From positions 1 through 47,539 of IMG/VR virus record IMGVR_UViG_3300025111_000005: a stretch of DNA of 47,539 nucleotides. The stretch is one strand, 5' to 3'. Below the pieces are notes generated by a model. That model saw only the letters and a program-made list of their open reading frames with translations. It did not search any database and was not told the DNA's origin. Numbering within the stretch: position 1 is the first letter of the stretch; each line of letters opens with the position of its first letter. Shown here piece by piece: positions 1 to 7,885 of this stretch. The position numbers were made by a program, and so were the translations under genes. The stretch comes from a virus.

Positions 1-367
1 CTCCCTGTTTGTCAAATTTTTCATTTAACTGCCTGAACCCGTACCATGCCAATAATGCAGCTACAACAATGATTCCAATCCCGACCTTCGGATATTTCTT
101 TAACATCCTATACTCCTCAAGGTCTGTTCTTATCTCTTTTATCTCTTTTGCCTGACTACAATTTATAGGATGTGTTAATAAATCCTTCTCAACCTCCACC
201 ACCTTATCTTCTAAGATGTTTACCCTTGCATTAGTTTTTATTGTCTGTATCTCAATTGCAGATAGCTGTGACTGAATGACCCGGTATTGGCCGTCAATTC
301 CTTTAATATGTCCGGATAATATATCTGTCAGCATATCCCTTACTTCGTTCCTATCTTCGTGATCCAT
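1..367 (-). CDS. Coiled-coil, single-TM phage protein (cut by window edge)
   Basis: The frame opens with ATG at 367 and stays open to base 1 (122 codons). The first 90 or so residues are hydrophilic and heptad-like, with many Ile, Leu, Glu and Lys. A hydrophobic stretch near residues 97-108 follows a Lys-rich segment, so the protein is probably anchored by one C-terminal membrane helix. If the window is circular, the frame runs on for a few codons and stops at 47529-47531, giving a protein of about 125 residues. It lies between the tail genes and the lysis-type gene at 46336, so a holin-like or membrane-anchored late role is possible, but no family was recognised. Confidence 0.7.
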   Translation of the reverse strand, partial: MDHEDRNEVRDMLTDILSGHIKGIDGQYRVIQSQLSAIEIQTIKTNARVNILEDKVVEVEKDLLTHPINCSQAKEIKEIRTDLEEYRMLKKYPKVGIGIIVVAALLAWYGFRQLNEKFDKQG

Positions 368-424
368 GTTTATCTCTCATTTTTTCAAGTTCGCTCTTCT
401 GTGTCATATTGTTGAGTTGTTATC

Positions 425-685
425 TTATTCTTTAATAATTGCTTTTGGCTTCCATGATTCAGGATATTTTGATATTTGTTCTTTAATAGATAAATCCAAT
501 TCCATTTTTACAGGCCATTTCTGGAAATCATCAGGTATCTTAACTGCCCACTTCTCTTCTGATTCCGATTTATTAATATCACTCCACCTCACAGCATCAT
601 AGCCAATTCTGTTTGCTTTCAGGAAGTTATGTATCTTTTCAGAAAACTCCATTGCATCTTTTTCCGTGTAAAAAATTGCTATCAT
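425..685 (-). CDS. Small hypothetical phage protein
   Basis: This is an 86-residue soluble protein without a signal peptide or membrane segment. Its ATG overlaps the stop of the upstream gene by 4 bases (ATGA style), a spacing that recurs through this genome and supports translational coupling. The N-terminus (IAIFYTEKDAMEFSEKIH) looks like a small alpha/beta fold, followed by a charged middle with several Trp residues. It is the last gene of the tail/appendage block before the coiled-coil membrane protein. I do not recognise the family. Confidence 0.65.
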   Translation of the reverse strand: MIAIFYTEKDAMEFSEKIHNFLKANRIGYDAVRWSDINKSESEEKWAVKIPDDFQKWPVKMELDLSIKEQISKYPESWKPKAIIKE

Positions 686-1380
686 ATAGTTGGGAATCCA
701 TATTTTGTTGCTAAATAATTATAAATAGCTGTCTCATCTCCTGAAGCATCAGCAATCCTTCTCATTATAATTTCCTTAACTTCTATATTAGAATAATTAG
801 TACCTGATCCATTTGCACCTAAAGTAAAGCCAGCCATGTTTCTTATACCAAAATTACCCGTAGCAGCTGCATCTGAATTAATTTGAAATTTACTGGATGC
901 ACCATTTAGTAATACTCGAATTATCCCAAATGTGTCAAGAGTTAAGTTTTTTTGAGCTGATCCTGCTCCTGCGTATACCTTCATTCCGGGAGTCGTTAGA
1001 TTTTGATATAACGTACCATAATCAGCTGAATTACCATCCCATATTCGATCTGCAATTGTCCATGTAATCTGTTTTAATACTGCATATATAAATGTTGGTT
1101 GATTAATAGTAAAAGTTGCAGTCTTCATAAAATTATCAATTCCATCGAATAATATACCTGTTGCGCTCCATAATGGCTGCTTAGTACCTGTTGCCTGAAT
1201 CAAATCATGTCCCGAACCTAACCTGTCATTCCACCTGCTGACAAAATTACTGCCATCTTTTGTAATTGTAGAGAGTAGTTGTGAATCATAAAAAGCAACT
1301 GTATTACCATCATCAAGAATAGCAGGATAACCAGCCCCGGCGGCAGCAGCATAAAACCCTATTGCGTGTCTTAGTCCCAT
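682..1380 (-). CDS. LamG/concanavalin-like tail appendage protein
   Basis: This 232-residue protein is rich in Gly, Ala, Asn, Thr and aromatic residues. It has the look of a LamG/concanavalin-A-like beta-sandwich: an early 'AFYDS' segment, a 'DGIDNFMKT' strand pair and a C-terminal 'IYNYLATKYGF' helix, an ending I associate with prokaryotic carbohydrate-binding LamG-like proteins. In the distal tail block it most likely forms part of a fibre or receptor-binding appendage. It overlaps its neighbours by 4 bases (downstream) and 1 base (upstream). The fold is inferred from composition and the C-terminal motif, not from an alignment. Confidence 0.6.
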   Translation of the reverse strand: MGLRHAIGFYAAAAGAGYPAILDDGNTVAFYDSQLLSTITKDGSNFVSRWNDRLGSGHDLIQATGTKQPLWSATGILFDGIDNFMKTATFTINQPTFIYAVLKQITWTIADRIWDGNSADYGTLYQNLTTPGMKVYAGAGSAQKNLTLDTFGIIRVLLNGASSKFQINSDAAATGNFGIRNMAGFTLGANGSGTNYSNIEVKEIIMRRIADASGDETAIYNYLATKYGFPTI

Positions 1381-2009
1381 TAGACTTTTTGAATAATTGT
1401 GTAAAGTATATCAGCCCCCGACTTCATCCAACTGATAAAATTATCAGCCGCCGTTGTTGCCACAATAGATGTACTACCCAGTTTCTTAGTGAACATTGTA
1501 CCCATTGTGATAGTATAACCTCCTGCTCCAGATATGATCAATTCAATTGATCCCGCATCACCATCAACGACTCCTGTAAGGTTTACTGTTGTATTAGCTG
1601 AAACAGTTACTTTGAAACTCTTGTACAATGTGCCATCAAGAGCCAAAGGGTCAGCGAAAGCAGGCGTTTGTATTGCTTCCGGAATTAGGATTAATGCTTT
1701 TGTTTCTGCCAGTGTTTTCTTAACGAAAGCCCCCGATCCTGATGCCACAATAAAGTCGTTGGCGGCTGTTGCCAGGGCATGGGTGACATAATCGGTCACT
1801 GCCGTGTAAGCTGCCGAGCCAAGCCCCAGAATAGTCTTCACCTGTGCAAGTGTTTTAACGAGCCAACTGAATGGAGTCGCATCACTAACAATAAAACTAC
1901 TTTCAGCAACTGCTGTCGGTTTTCCCGATATACCATCCCATGTTACACCATCTGAAATAGTAACTGCGATAGACTCTTCTGTTATCGCAACATTTATGTC
2001 GTCTGCCAT
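1380..2009 (-). CDS. Tail fibre / baseplate protein
   Basis: This 209-residue, Ala/Thr/Ser/Gly-rich protein has low charge. The N-terminal third (strand-like 'VAITEESIAVTISDG') resembles the linker of tail fibres. The phrase 'LALDGTLYKSFKVTVSANTTVNLTGVVDGD' and the remaining C-terminal half look like a beta-rich stem or tip domain. It lies between a BppU-like protein and a LamG-like protein and is coupled to both by 1-base overlaps, which fits an adsorption apparatus. The exact role (fibre shaft or tip) cannot be told from the sequence. Confidence 0.6.
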   Translation of the reverse strand: MADDINVAITEESIAVTISDGVTWDGISGKPTAVAESSFIVSDATPFSWLVKTLAQVKTILGLGSAAYTAVTDYVTHALATAANDFIVASGSGAFVKKTLAETKALILIPEAIQTPAFADPLALDGTLYKSFKVTVSANTTVNLTGVVDGDAGSIELIISGAGGYTITMGTMFTKKLGSTSIVATTAADNFISWMKSGADILYTIIQKV

Positions 2010-2359
2010 TATACTATACGTTTTGTTATAATCTCTACAATCTCACAAACCCCTTTTGTCGAATTGAGCTGAACCAGGGGACTATCATCATAAATTCTTA
2101 AATCCCAATTATAATCACCAAGTACAATATCTGTCTGTGACGCTGTAAGTGCTAATGTCGTAATACCCCCGCTGGCGTTAGTATGAGATATTATATCTTT
2201 TGTAATCACTGCCAAAGCATCATCACTACTATTATCAGTCGCTTTTTTAACAGTAAAAAATACAGTTTTCCCAGTAAGGTCGTAAGCATTGCCCGAAGCA
2301 TTTGTCACTGTTATTGTTGCGTTATATGGATTCCCTCTTTGTATAGTTATTGTTGCCAT
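2009..2359 (-). CDS. BppU N-domain-like baseplate protein
   Basis: The 116-residue protein begins 'ATITIQRGNPYNATITV' and continues 'YDLTGKTVFFTVKKATD', the pattern of the N-terminal Ig-like domain of BppU-type baseplate proteins, which attach receptor-binding proteins to the tail tip. The C-terminal part ('DYNWDLRIYDDSPLVQLNSTKGVCEI') fits the last strands of that domain. It stands at the head of a coupled group (2359 to 425) of likely adsorption genes. The assignment is by motif recognition. Confidence 0.6.
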   Translation of the reverse strand: MATITIQRGNPYNATITVTNASGNAYDLTGKTVFFTVKKATDNSSDDALAVITKDIISHTNASGGITTLALTASQTDIVLGDYNWDLRIYDDSPLVQLNSTKGVCEIVEIITKRIV

Positions 2360-2396
2360 AATTATAAATTATTACAAAGTGTTTCAGCATATCGCA

Positions 2397-2558
2397 TTAT
2401 GTATCTTCTTTTTTATCTCCTACTTCAATCTCCTGCGCCCTGCTTACTGCATCCAAAGCATCGGCGGCCACTTTGCTTTGCAAAAAAGAAACAGTAACAA
2501 TGGATAGTAAGTTAAGTATCTTCTGCCAGTCCGAAGGGTCAATTATTATTTTCTTCAT
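2397..2558 (-). CDS. Small hypothetical protein (53 aa)
   Basis: An ATG at 2558 opens a 53-codon frame ending in TAA at 2397. Its start overlaps the stop of the lipoprotein gene by 4 bases (ATGA), matching the coupled spacing of this genome, which is the main reason to accept so short a frame. The N-terminal half is amphipathic or mildly hydrophobic ('WQKILNLLSIVTVSFLQ') and the C-terminus is acidic and lysine-rich. No family was recognised. A small membrane-associated partner of the lipoprotein is possible. Confidence 0.55.
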   Translation of the reverse strand: MKKIIIDPSDWQKILNLLSIVTVSFLQSKVAADALDAVSRAQEIEVGDKKEDT

Positions 2559-2803
2559 TTCTCCTTGCATATAGTAATTGTTTGTGAATAATAAGGCCCG
2601 GCAGCTGCCTGTTTGATCACAACTGAGCTATGCTGCCTTTCATATTCCCGGACAGAAATAATACCAGTAATTTCGTACACCTCTGATGTTTCCAAAGTAG
2701 TACCAACTTCTTTGCGTGTCTCGCAAATGTAGCATTTGTCAGTCAGTTTCTCACAGCTGGCGAGAATGACAATCAAAAATAAAATACCTGCAATCTTTTT
2801 CAT
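2555..2803 (-). CDS. Phage-encoded lipoprotein
   Basis: The 82-residue product starts with a short type II signal peptide: Lys-Lys, a hydrophobic core 'IAGILFLIVI', then the lipobox 'LASC' with Cys17 as the lipidated residue. The residue after the Cys is Glu, and acidic residues just after the lipidated Cys are typical of surface-exported Bacteroidetes lipoproteins. A CxxC pair (CYIC) follows, then a short beta-rich body. Phage lipoproteins often act in superinfection exclusion or lysis, but nothing here decides between these. It sits between the large fibre protein and the small 53-residue gene. Confidence 0.75.
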   Translation of the reverse strand: MKKIAGILFLIVILASCEKLTDKCYICETRKEVGTTLETSEVYEITGIISVREYERQHSSVVIKQAAAGPYYSQTITICKEK

Positions 2804-2820
2804 CTTTTTTAATTGTAAAG

Positions 2821-4269
2821 TTACAAAACTAATCTGATATAAACTGTATAATCTGTATTTTGTGCCGTCTCTCCGATATTCGCAATATTGACAACGTTAT
2901 TATATTCTGCCCTCTGACCCGTTGCTGTTGCCCATCCCGACGAAGGATAAACCTGAGTTGCGCCACGTTTGATAATATATTCAATAGTTCCTCCGGAAGG
3001 TGGAAAGTCCCCGCCACCTGTAGGATTATAAGTGAAAGTCAAAGCAGTTGACCCGGCATAGCCCTGACTGACCGTTATATCCTGTGTAATTGAATTAGAA
3101 GTTACTCTAACAAGTCCATCCGGCGATCGTTCTAACACAGGATTAACATCACCGCTCTCACTCTGTATAGTATAGTCATAACTATCTGAAGCATCCTTAT
3201 AAACAGTCACAGAAGAAACGTCAGATATTGCAGCAGTTGTAACTCGTGTATTAAAACCACTGGTAACAAGACTACAATTAACCGGAGTACCCGCATCATT
3301 GCAGGACAGAGTTATCCAAGTCCCGCCGGTAATTACCGCCGCCGACCAATCAGGAGGACCACCGGCATAAGAACAATAGACTGTAACATCTTCTGACTCC
3401 CCGGCTGCACTGTGAACAAGTGCGTTACTACTTACTTTTAACCAATCTTTAATTGTAAATGAACCATTTGTGATATAAGTATTCGTCCCGTCAGTATCCC
3501 ATGTATCGGGGCTACCCCCATTTGCAATGCCTGTAAAAAATACAAGCAGTCCCGGAGAAATTGCTGTCCATGCTGCTGCTGCGCCAGAGCTTAGAATTAA
3601 TTGCCAGTCAACCGATCCTATATGATAAGGAAAGTTTGCAAATGCAGGAGATGTCGCCCAGTTAATTATCTCTGTACTTATTGAAATATTCCATGCTCCT
3701 GTAAAATCCAAATCTTTTACTTGTCCAAAAGTCTTATACCACGGCCCGCCGGTTGCGTTGATTTTTAATCCTACATAGTAATCATCTAAACTGCTGGCTG
3801 AAGGATATATATCCGATGGAAGGATTATAACTGAACTCGATGAACGGTGCGCCCTGCAATACCATCTTTGTAAATAAGGAGTGCCGGAAGGATAAAGATT
3901 TGCGTTCCATGCGTTATCAGTATCACGACATTGAATTGAAGGATATGCTAAAGTACGATCATGTTCATACCCCCGAAAGTCGCCAAGTCTTGCAGGTTCA
4001 TCAGGTGAACCGCCATCACTTCCACCTCTGGGTTGAAGATAATCCCACTTATCAGGATTTGAACCTGAGAAATTAAAGCCCCAGTAACCTACATCATCTT
4101 TGCCTCGTTCATATACAGTCGTTCCAATCCCGGCAGCTCTGACTGGTTTGTATTTTGACCAACGATTAATCAGCGATGATGTGCCAATGTTAAATAGCGA
4201 CCAATCAGCAGAATATCCAAGATTAGTCCTGACTGCGCTTAATGCCAAATTTGTAGTTGCCAGTGCCAT
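2821..4269 (-). CDS. Large tail fibre / appendage protein
   Basis: A 482-residue protein rich in Ser, Thr, Gly, Trp and Tyr and low in charge, typical of phage tail-tip or fibre proteins. The C-terminal 200 residues look like two Ig/BACON-like beta repeats ('VSSVTVYKDASDSYDYTI' and 'EYIIKRGATQVYPSSGW'). I set the start at ATG 4269 (MALATTNLAL), because the only in-frame upstream option is a TTG and the ATG lies one base after the stop of the small gene at 4271. It is the gene before the lipoprotein in the late transcript. The receptor-binding role is inferred from place and composition. Confidence 0.65.
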   Translation of the reverse strand: MALATTNLALSAVRTNLGYSADWSLFNIGTSSLINRWSKYKPVRAAGIGTTVYERGKDDVGYWGFNFSGSNPDKWDYLQPRGGSDGGSPDEPARLGDFRGYEHDRTLAYPSIQCRDTDNAWNANLYPSGTPYLQRWYCRAHRSSSSVIILPSDIYPSASSLDDYYVGLKINATGGPWYKTFGQVKDLDFTGAWNISISTEIINWATSPAFANFPYHIGSVDWQLILSSGAAAAWTAISPGLLVFFTGIANGGSPDTWDTDGTNTYITNGSFTIKDWLKVSSNALVHSAAGESEDVTVYCSYAGGPPDWSAAVITGGTWITLSCNDAGTPVNCSLVTSGFNTRVTTAAISDVSSVTVYKDASDSYDYTIQSESGDVNPVLERSPDGLVRVTSNSITQDITVSQGYAGSTALTFTYNPTGGGDFPPSGGTIEYIIKRGATQVYPSSGWATATGQRAEYNNVVNIANIGETAQNTDYTVYIRLVL

Positions 4270-4270
4270 T

Positions 4271-4411
4271 TTAAGCAATTAACTCTTTTTTAGCATATTT
4301 GCCATGTTTTATATGAGATTTACTCATATTTATTCTTGCTTTAAAAGAGGGACTTTGTTTATGTTTACCCATAGCAGGCTTACTCATTTTTAATTTTGTT
4401 TCATCAGACAT
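4271..4411 (-). CDS. NUMOD3-like fragment (46 aa)
   Basis: The 46-codon frame (ATG 4411, TAA at 4271) encodes a very basic peptide beginning 'SDETKLKMSKPAMGKHK' and continuing 'SPSFKARINMSKSH'. This is the NUMOD3 repeat pattern (ET+xKMSxAxxGKxxS...+xKIS), a DNA-binding module of HNH and GIY-YIG homing endonucleases. No nuclease domain accompanies it, so it is either a remnant of an invaded endonuclease gene or a small DNA-binding protein. It lies between the Tal-like gene and the fibre gene, with its stop one base before the fibre ATG. Confidence 0.55.
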   Translation of the reverse strand: MSDETKLKMSKPAMGKHKQSPSFKARINMSKSHIKHGKYAKKELIA

Positions 4412-4435
4412 TTTAACAATTCCTTTATTTTCATA

Positions 4436-7075
4436 TTAAACTCCGTAACAAATTACATCACCTTTAACTGTTAATGTACCAGAAGAAGATAATTTTTTTT
4501 GCCAAGTACCATTATAACTCCAATAATATTCCGTTGTACCATTTGGAACTTGTAACCAATAATTGGCCTCAGTCGAATCATAATGAATAATATTATTACC
4601 TGCTCTAATCCCCAGTTCTCCAAATAATGTGAGTTTCTGACTTCCGGCAGTGCCTCCAATAATGACATTATGACTTGTAAGAATAGTTATGGCAGATGTA
4701 TTTCCGACATCTGCTGAAATCATTATTTTCCCGCCTTCACTCCTTAGTGCAATATCACCGCCTACCGAGCCATTAATTAAAGAATTAGTACCATAAGCAG
4801 CTCCTATATATCCCTTTGTAACATCAGATAAACTAAACGTAATTGCAGAATTAGCCGTGCTGCTATTAAGATTTAATAATTGAGATTTAGTTGTAGTACC
4901 GATACTAACCTGACCTGTAAACGTAGGATTTGTAAACATTGTAGCCTTACTCTCATTAGTCACATTACCAAGTCCTACATCTGATGATACTAATGCAAGA
5001 GCCGTTTTAAAATTTGCTGCATTCAAAGCACTAACAGAATTATTAGCATTGAGACGGATGAAAGTAATCGCTCCGGGATTGGCCAGAGTAATCAGATTAT
5101 TTCCTACTGTTGTATTTACCAGTGAAGTTCCCCATGCCGTACCTGTTGAAAGAGCAATACCAGATGCAGGATAAGTAGATGAAAGTATAATACTGGAGTT
5201 TGTCGGAGTTGCCGCTGCAGGCACTGTCCATGCCCCCTTTGCATTTAAAAAATAACTTGCACCAGCGTTATTAGCACCAGGAACCATGCCTTTTATAGGA
5301 GACGACGTACTGAATAATGCTCCTTTTGTAATTATTGAAGCGGCCTTAATAAGCCTATCTTGTAGAGTATGCGGTACAACCGGATTTGCTAAAACGACTT
5401 TTATCTTATAAGGATTAACCAGCGGGTATTCAATACTCGAAATTCTGATTAACTTATTAATTGAAAGTGCTGAATCAATTATAGTAACCCTGTTGCCTGC
5501 TTTTAAAGATATATTATTCAGTTTTGCATCCTTTGGGTCGATCTCTAAAGTATATAATACATGAGGAGCACAGTTTTCATTCAGGTATCTTTGCGTAGCG
5601 GCCTGTAATGTGGCCTCTGCCGTGTCGATATACGTTTGAGGCATTATTATATTAACAAGTGTATAAGTATCCCCAATTACAGGCAGATGAGTTGCATTCG
5701 GCTGTATATATCCATCAGAATCAGTAAATGATTCTATATAAATTCGTTTTGTAGTATAATCAAAGTGCGAGATTTCACACTGTACCCCGGAAAGGACACC
5801 TGATTTAAAGACCACTGATGCCGTTTGTCCTGAGATATTATAATCATTTATATCAAAGTTAATTGAGGTATCTTCAATAAAACTTGTTTCCGGATTTAAA
5901 TCCGTACCTGTCCCTCCGGCTGCATTTGCGATTAAATTATCAGCAGTTCCCGATCCTGGCGTAATTGTTGCTGCTGCAAAATCTACACCCGGCACAGCAG
6001 CCATAAATAATATTTCTGAATTGGAAATTCTTGTCAGCGTAACGGCCCCAAAATCATTCTGATGGTCAAGATAAAAAGCAAGTACTGTAACTGATACACT
6101 TGTATTCCAAACCATTGTTTCAGAGTAACCGTTACATCCTACTGTACAATCTCCGGATGCATTATTTTTTGTTATCTTGTCAATCCTTGCTACCGCACCT
6201 GATCCACCGGCATCGAAATTCATTGTTACCGCTGTGATTGTTCCGGTACGTTCAGGAAATATATTATCATCCACGAAAACACCTTCAATAGTACCATATA
6301 AGGCTGATGCAGAAGGTGAATCCAGATAGCCTGATGCCGCATAACCTGATGGAGCGAAAATGAGTCTTTTATTCCCGTTTCTGTAAGTGTCCGGGATATT
6401 TGTTTGTCCTCCAAATCCGTAACACCGGGTAATGATGTTTTGATTCAAAACCTGTTCACGGGTTAATTTATAAAGTCCGTTTTCACGACCATATTCAAAA
6501 CTATATCCCGAAGCCCCGGCAATAGAATCCTGTAAACTAATAACCTTATCAGTGATATCATATTCCATTTTATAAGCTTCTGCAATTTTTGAAAGAGCAG
6601 ATAGACAGGATTCGTTTGTAAATTGCAAGGTCTTATCTATACCAGTTGAACAAGTACCGGAAGCCCACGTAGGATTTATTTCATTAATATTCGTAAGTAT
6701 CTTACTGATAAAGTCTACAGGTGACCCATCATAACTAAAATCAGTCAACCCATTTGCGCCGTCTTTAAAAAGTTTTTTATTAAGATTATAAAGATTAGCC
6801 TGGAAATCTACATTGTATTTAAAAGTCGAATCATTGATCTTAACTACACTCGGAAGCTGATTAATAAAATAGTTCTCCCCGGTTGCTGCGCCTCCACTGG
6901 CAGGATATGTGATATAATCACCGATAGTTATGTCAAGAGCGGAAGCAGAATTATGAATGAACTCCGAAGTTATCTTATGTTCACCCATTAACTTTTTACT
7001 ATAAACACACCTATCATCAATATCAACTGTAATTGGTATTGCCCTTCCGCTGCGATATATATCGATACTTATCAT
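4436..7075 (-). CDS. Tail-tip / Tal-like baseplate protein
   Basis: An 879-residue protein directly after the Dit-like gene, the usual place of the tail-associated (Tal, gp18/gp44-like) protein. The first 350 residues or so carry the baseplate-hub pattern ('LNINEINPTW', 'SCLSALSKIAEAYKMEYDI', 'DTYRNGNKRLIF'), ending near residue 560 with 'LKAGNRVTIIDS' and 'IRISSIEYPL', seen in hub and endopeptidase-tail proteins. The C-terminal 300 residues are a Gly/Ser/Asn-rich fibre-like extension ending in a beta-rich tip (TTEYYWSYNGTWQKKLSSSG). It overlaps the Dit-like gene by 4 bases. No protease active site was identified. Confidence 0.75.
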   Translation of the reverse strand: MISIDIYRSGRAIPITVDIDDRCVYSKKLMGEHKITSEFIHNSASALDITIGDYITYPASGGAATGENYFINQLPSVVKINDSTFKYNVDFQANLYNLNKKLFKDGANGLTDFSYDGSPVDFISKILTNINEINPTWASGTCSTGIDKTLQFTNESCLSALSKIAEAYKMEYDITDKVISLQDSIAGASGYSFEYGRENGLYKLTREQVLNQNIITRCYGFGGQTNIPDTYRNGNKRLIFAPSGYAASGYLDSPSASALYGTIEGVFVDDNIFPERTGTITAVTMNFDAGGSGAVARIDKITKNNASGDCTVGCNGYSETMVWNTSVSVTVLAFYLDHQNDFGAVTLTRISNSEILFMAAVPGVDFAAATITPGSGTADNLIANAAGGTGTDLNPETSFIEDTSINFDINDYNISGQTASVVFKSGVLSGVQCEISHFDYTTKRIYIESFTDSDGYIQPNATHLPVIGDTYTLVNIIMPQTYIDTAEATLQAATQRYLNENCAPHVLYTLEIDPKDAKLNNISLKAGNRVTIIDSALSINKLIRISSIEYPLVNPYKIKVVLANPVVPHTLQDRLIKAASIITKGALFSTSSPIKGMVPGANNAGASYFLNAKGAWTVPAAATPTNSSIILSSTYPASGIALSTGTAWGTSLVNTTVGNNLITLANPGAITFIRLNANNSVSALNAANFKTALALVSSDVGLGNVTNESKATMFTNPTFTGQVSIGTTTKSQLLNLNSSTANSAITFSLSDVTKGYIGAAYGTNSLINGSVGGDIALRSEGGKIMISADVGNTSAITILTSHNVIIGGTAGSQKLTLFGELGIRAGNNIIHYDSTEANYWLQVPNGTTEYYWSYNGTWQKKLSSSGTLTVKGDVICYGV

Positions 7076-7884
7076 GTCACTGAAACTGCTATCAAACTCA
7101 TTCGAAACTTTGCAATAACACCCAAATTATAAAGAAAAATATTATCAACCTTAAAGCCTGAAGTGGCAAAGCAAACTACTGTAACCCCATTCAAAACTAT
7201 TGATCTGGTTCCGGCAGAAGAAAAAACTTTATAAAGAGCCTGTATCTTACTTTGAAAATCCGACAAAGAAGACCCTGTGATAAATCCATTAAATTCCAGA
7301 GTATTATTTTTGCGCTTTACTATCTGATAACCCTCTGATCCATATTTAGTGAATTGCTGCTCTTTGAGCTCAGGCAAATCATGTAATGCTTCTGCTTTGG
7401 ACAAATATAGTCCAAAAGATAAAAAAGGTATTGAATCAATAGTATAAGTACTTATACCTGATGCAGGTAAAGTTCCGGTTAAGCTAACTACCGTCTCCCT
7501 GAAGGTCATTACAACACTTGCTCCTCCGTTCATGTATTCAGGTATTACCGATTTAACGTAACCCGAAGCACTATTATATGGCGTCTCGAAAATACTTAGT
7601 CCGGTTGCTGCATTAATGGCAGTATAGAAGCTACTCAAATAACCATTTATACCTGATGCAGTTCCACCAATTGAACCTGAAAAAATAATATCCCGTCCGG
7701 CAAAAAATATCTCATCAGCCAAAACCCACGGCTCCACGCCTGACTCATCGCCCCATTCATGAAAACATTCTCCTGCTCTTTCCGGCATGTTGAAACAGTT
7801 CTGAATAGCAATATTTGAACCCGGTGAATGCCCTGCCCGGATATTGTAAGTATTGAATAAATCTATGCCGTTAAGTGTGTACAT
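7072..7884 (-). CDS. Distal tail protein (Dit-like)
   Basis: The 270-residue protein opens 'YTLNGIDLFNTYNI', a start typical of distal tail proteins, which form the ring joining tube, tape measure and baseplate. The C-terminal half contains 'NTLEFNGFITGSSLSDFQSKIQALYKVF' (quoted by position: residues about 193-220), the usual galectin-like Dit region. Its place between the tape measure (7886) and the Tal-like gene (7075), both nearly touching it, strongly supports the role. Confidence 0.75.
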   Translation of the reverse strand: MYTLNGIDLFNTYNIRAGHSPGSNIAIQNCFNMPERAGECFHEWGDESGVEPWVLADEIFFAGRDIIFSGSIGGTASGINGYLSSFYTAINAATGLSIFETPYNSASGYVKSVIPEYMNGGASVVMTFRETVVSLTGTLPASGISTYTIDSIPFLSFGLYLSKAEALHDLPELKEQQFTKYGSEGYQIVKRKNNTLEFNGFITGSSLSDFQSKIQALYKVFSSAGTRSIVLNGVTVVCFATSGFKVDNIFLYNLGVIAKFRMSLIAVSVT

Positions 7885-7885
7885 A

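Noticed and set aside
1534-1791. Plus-strand open frames opposite fibre genes (also 2183-2507, 3840-4076, 9633-9926).
   Set aside because: Each lies wholly within a well-supported minus-strand gene and shows shadow-like composition.
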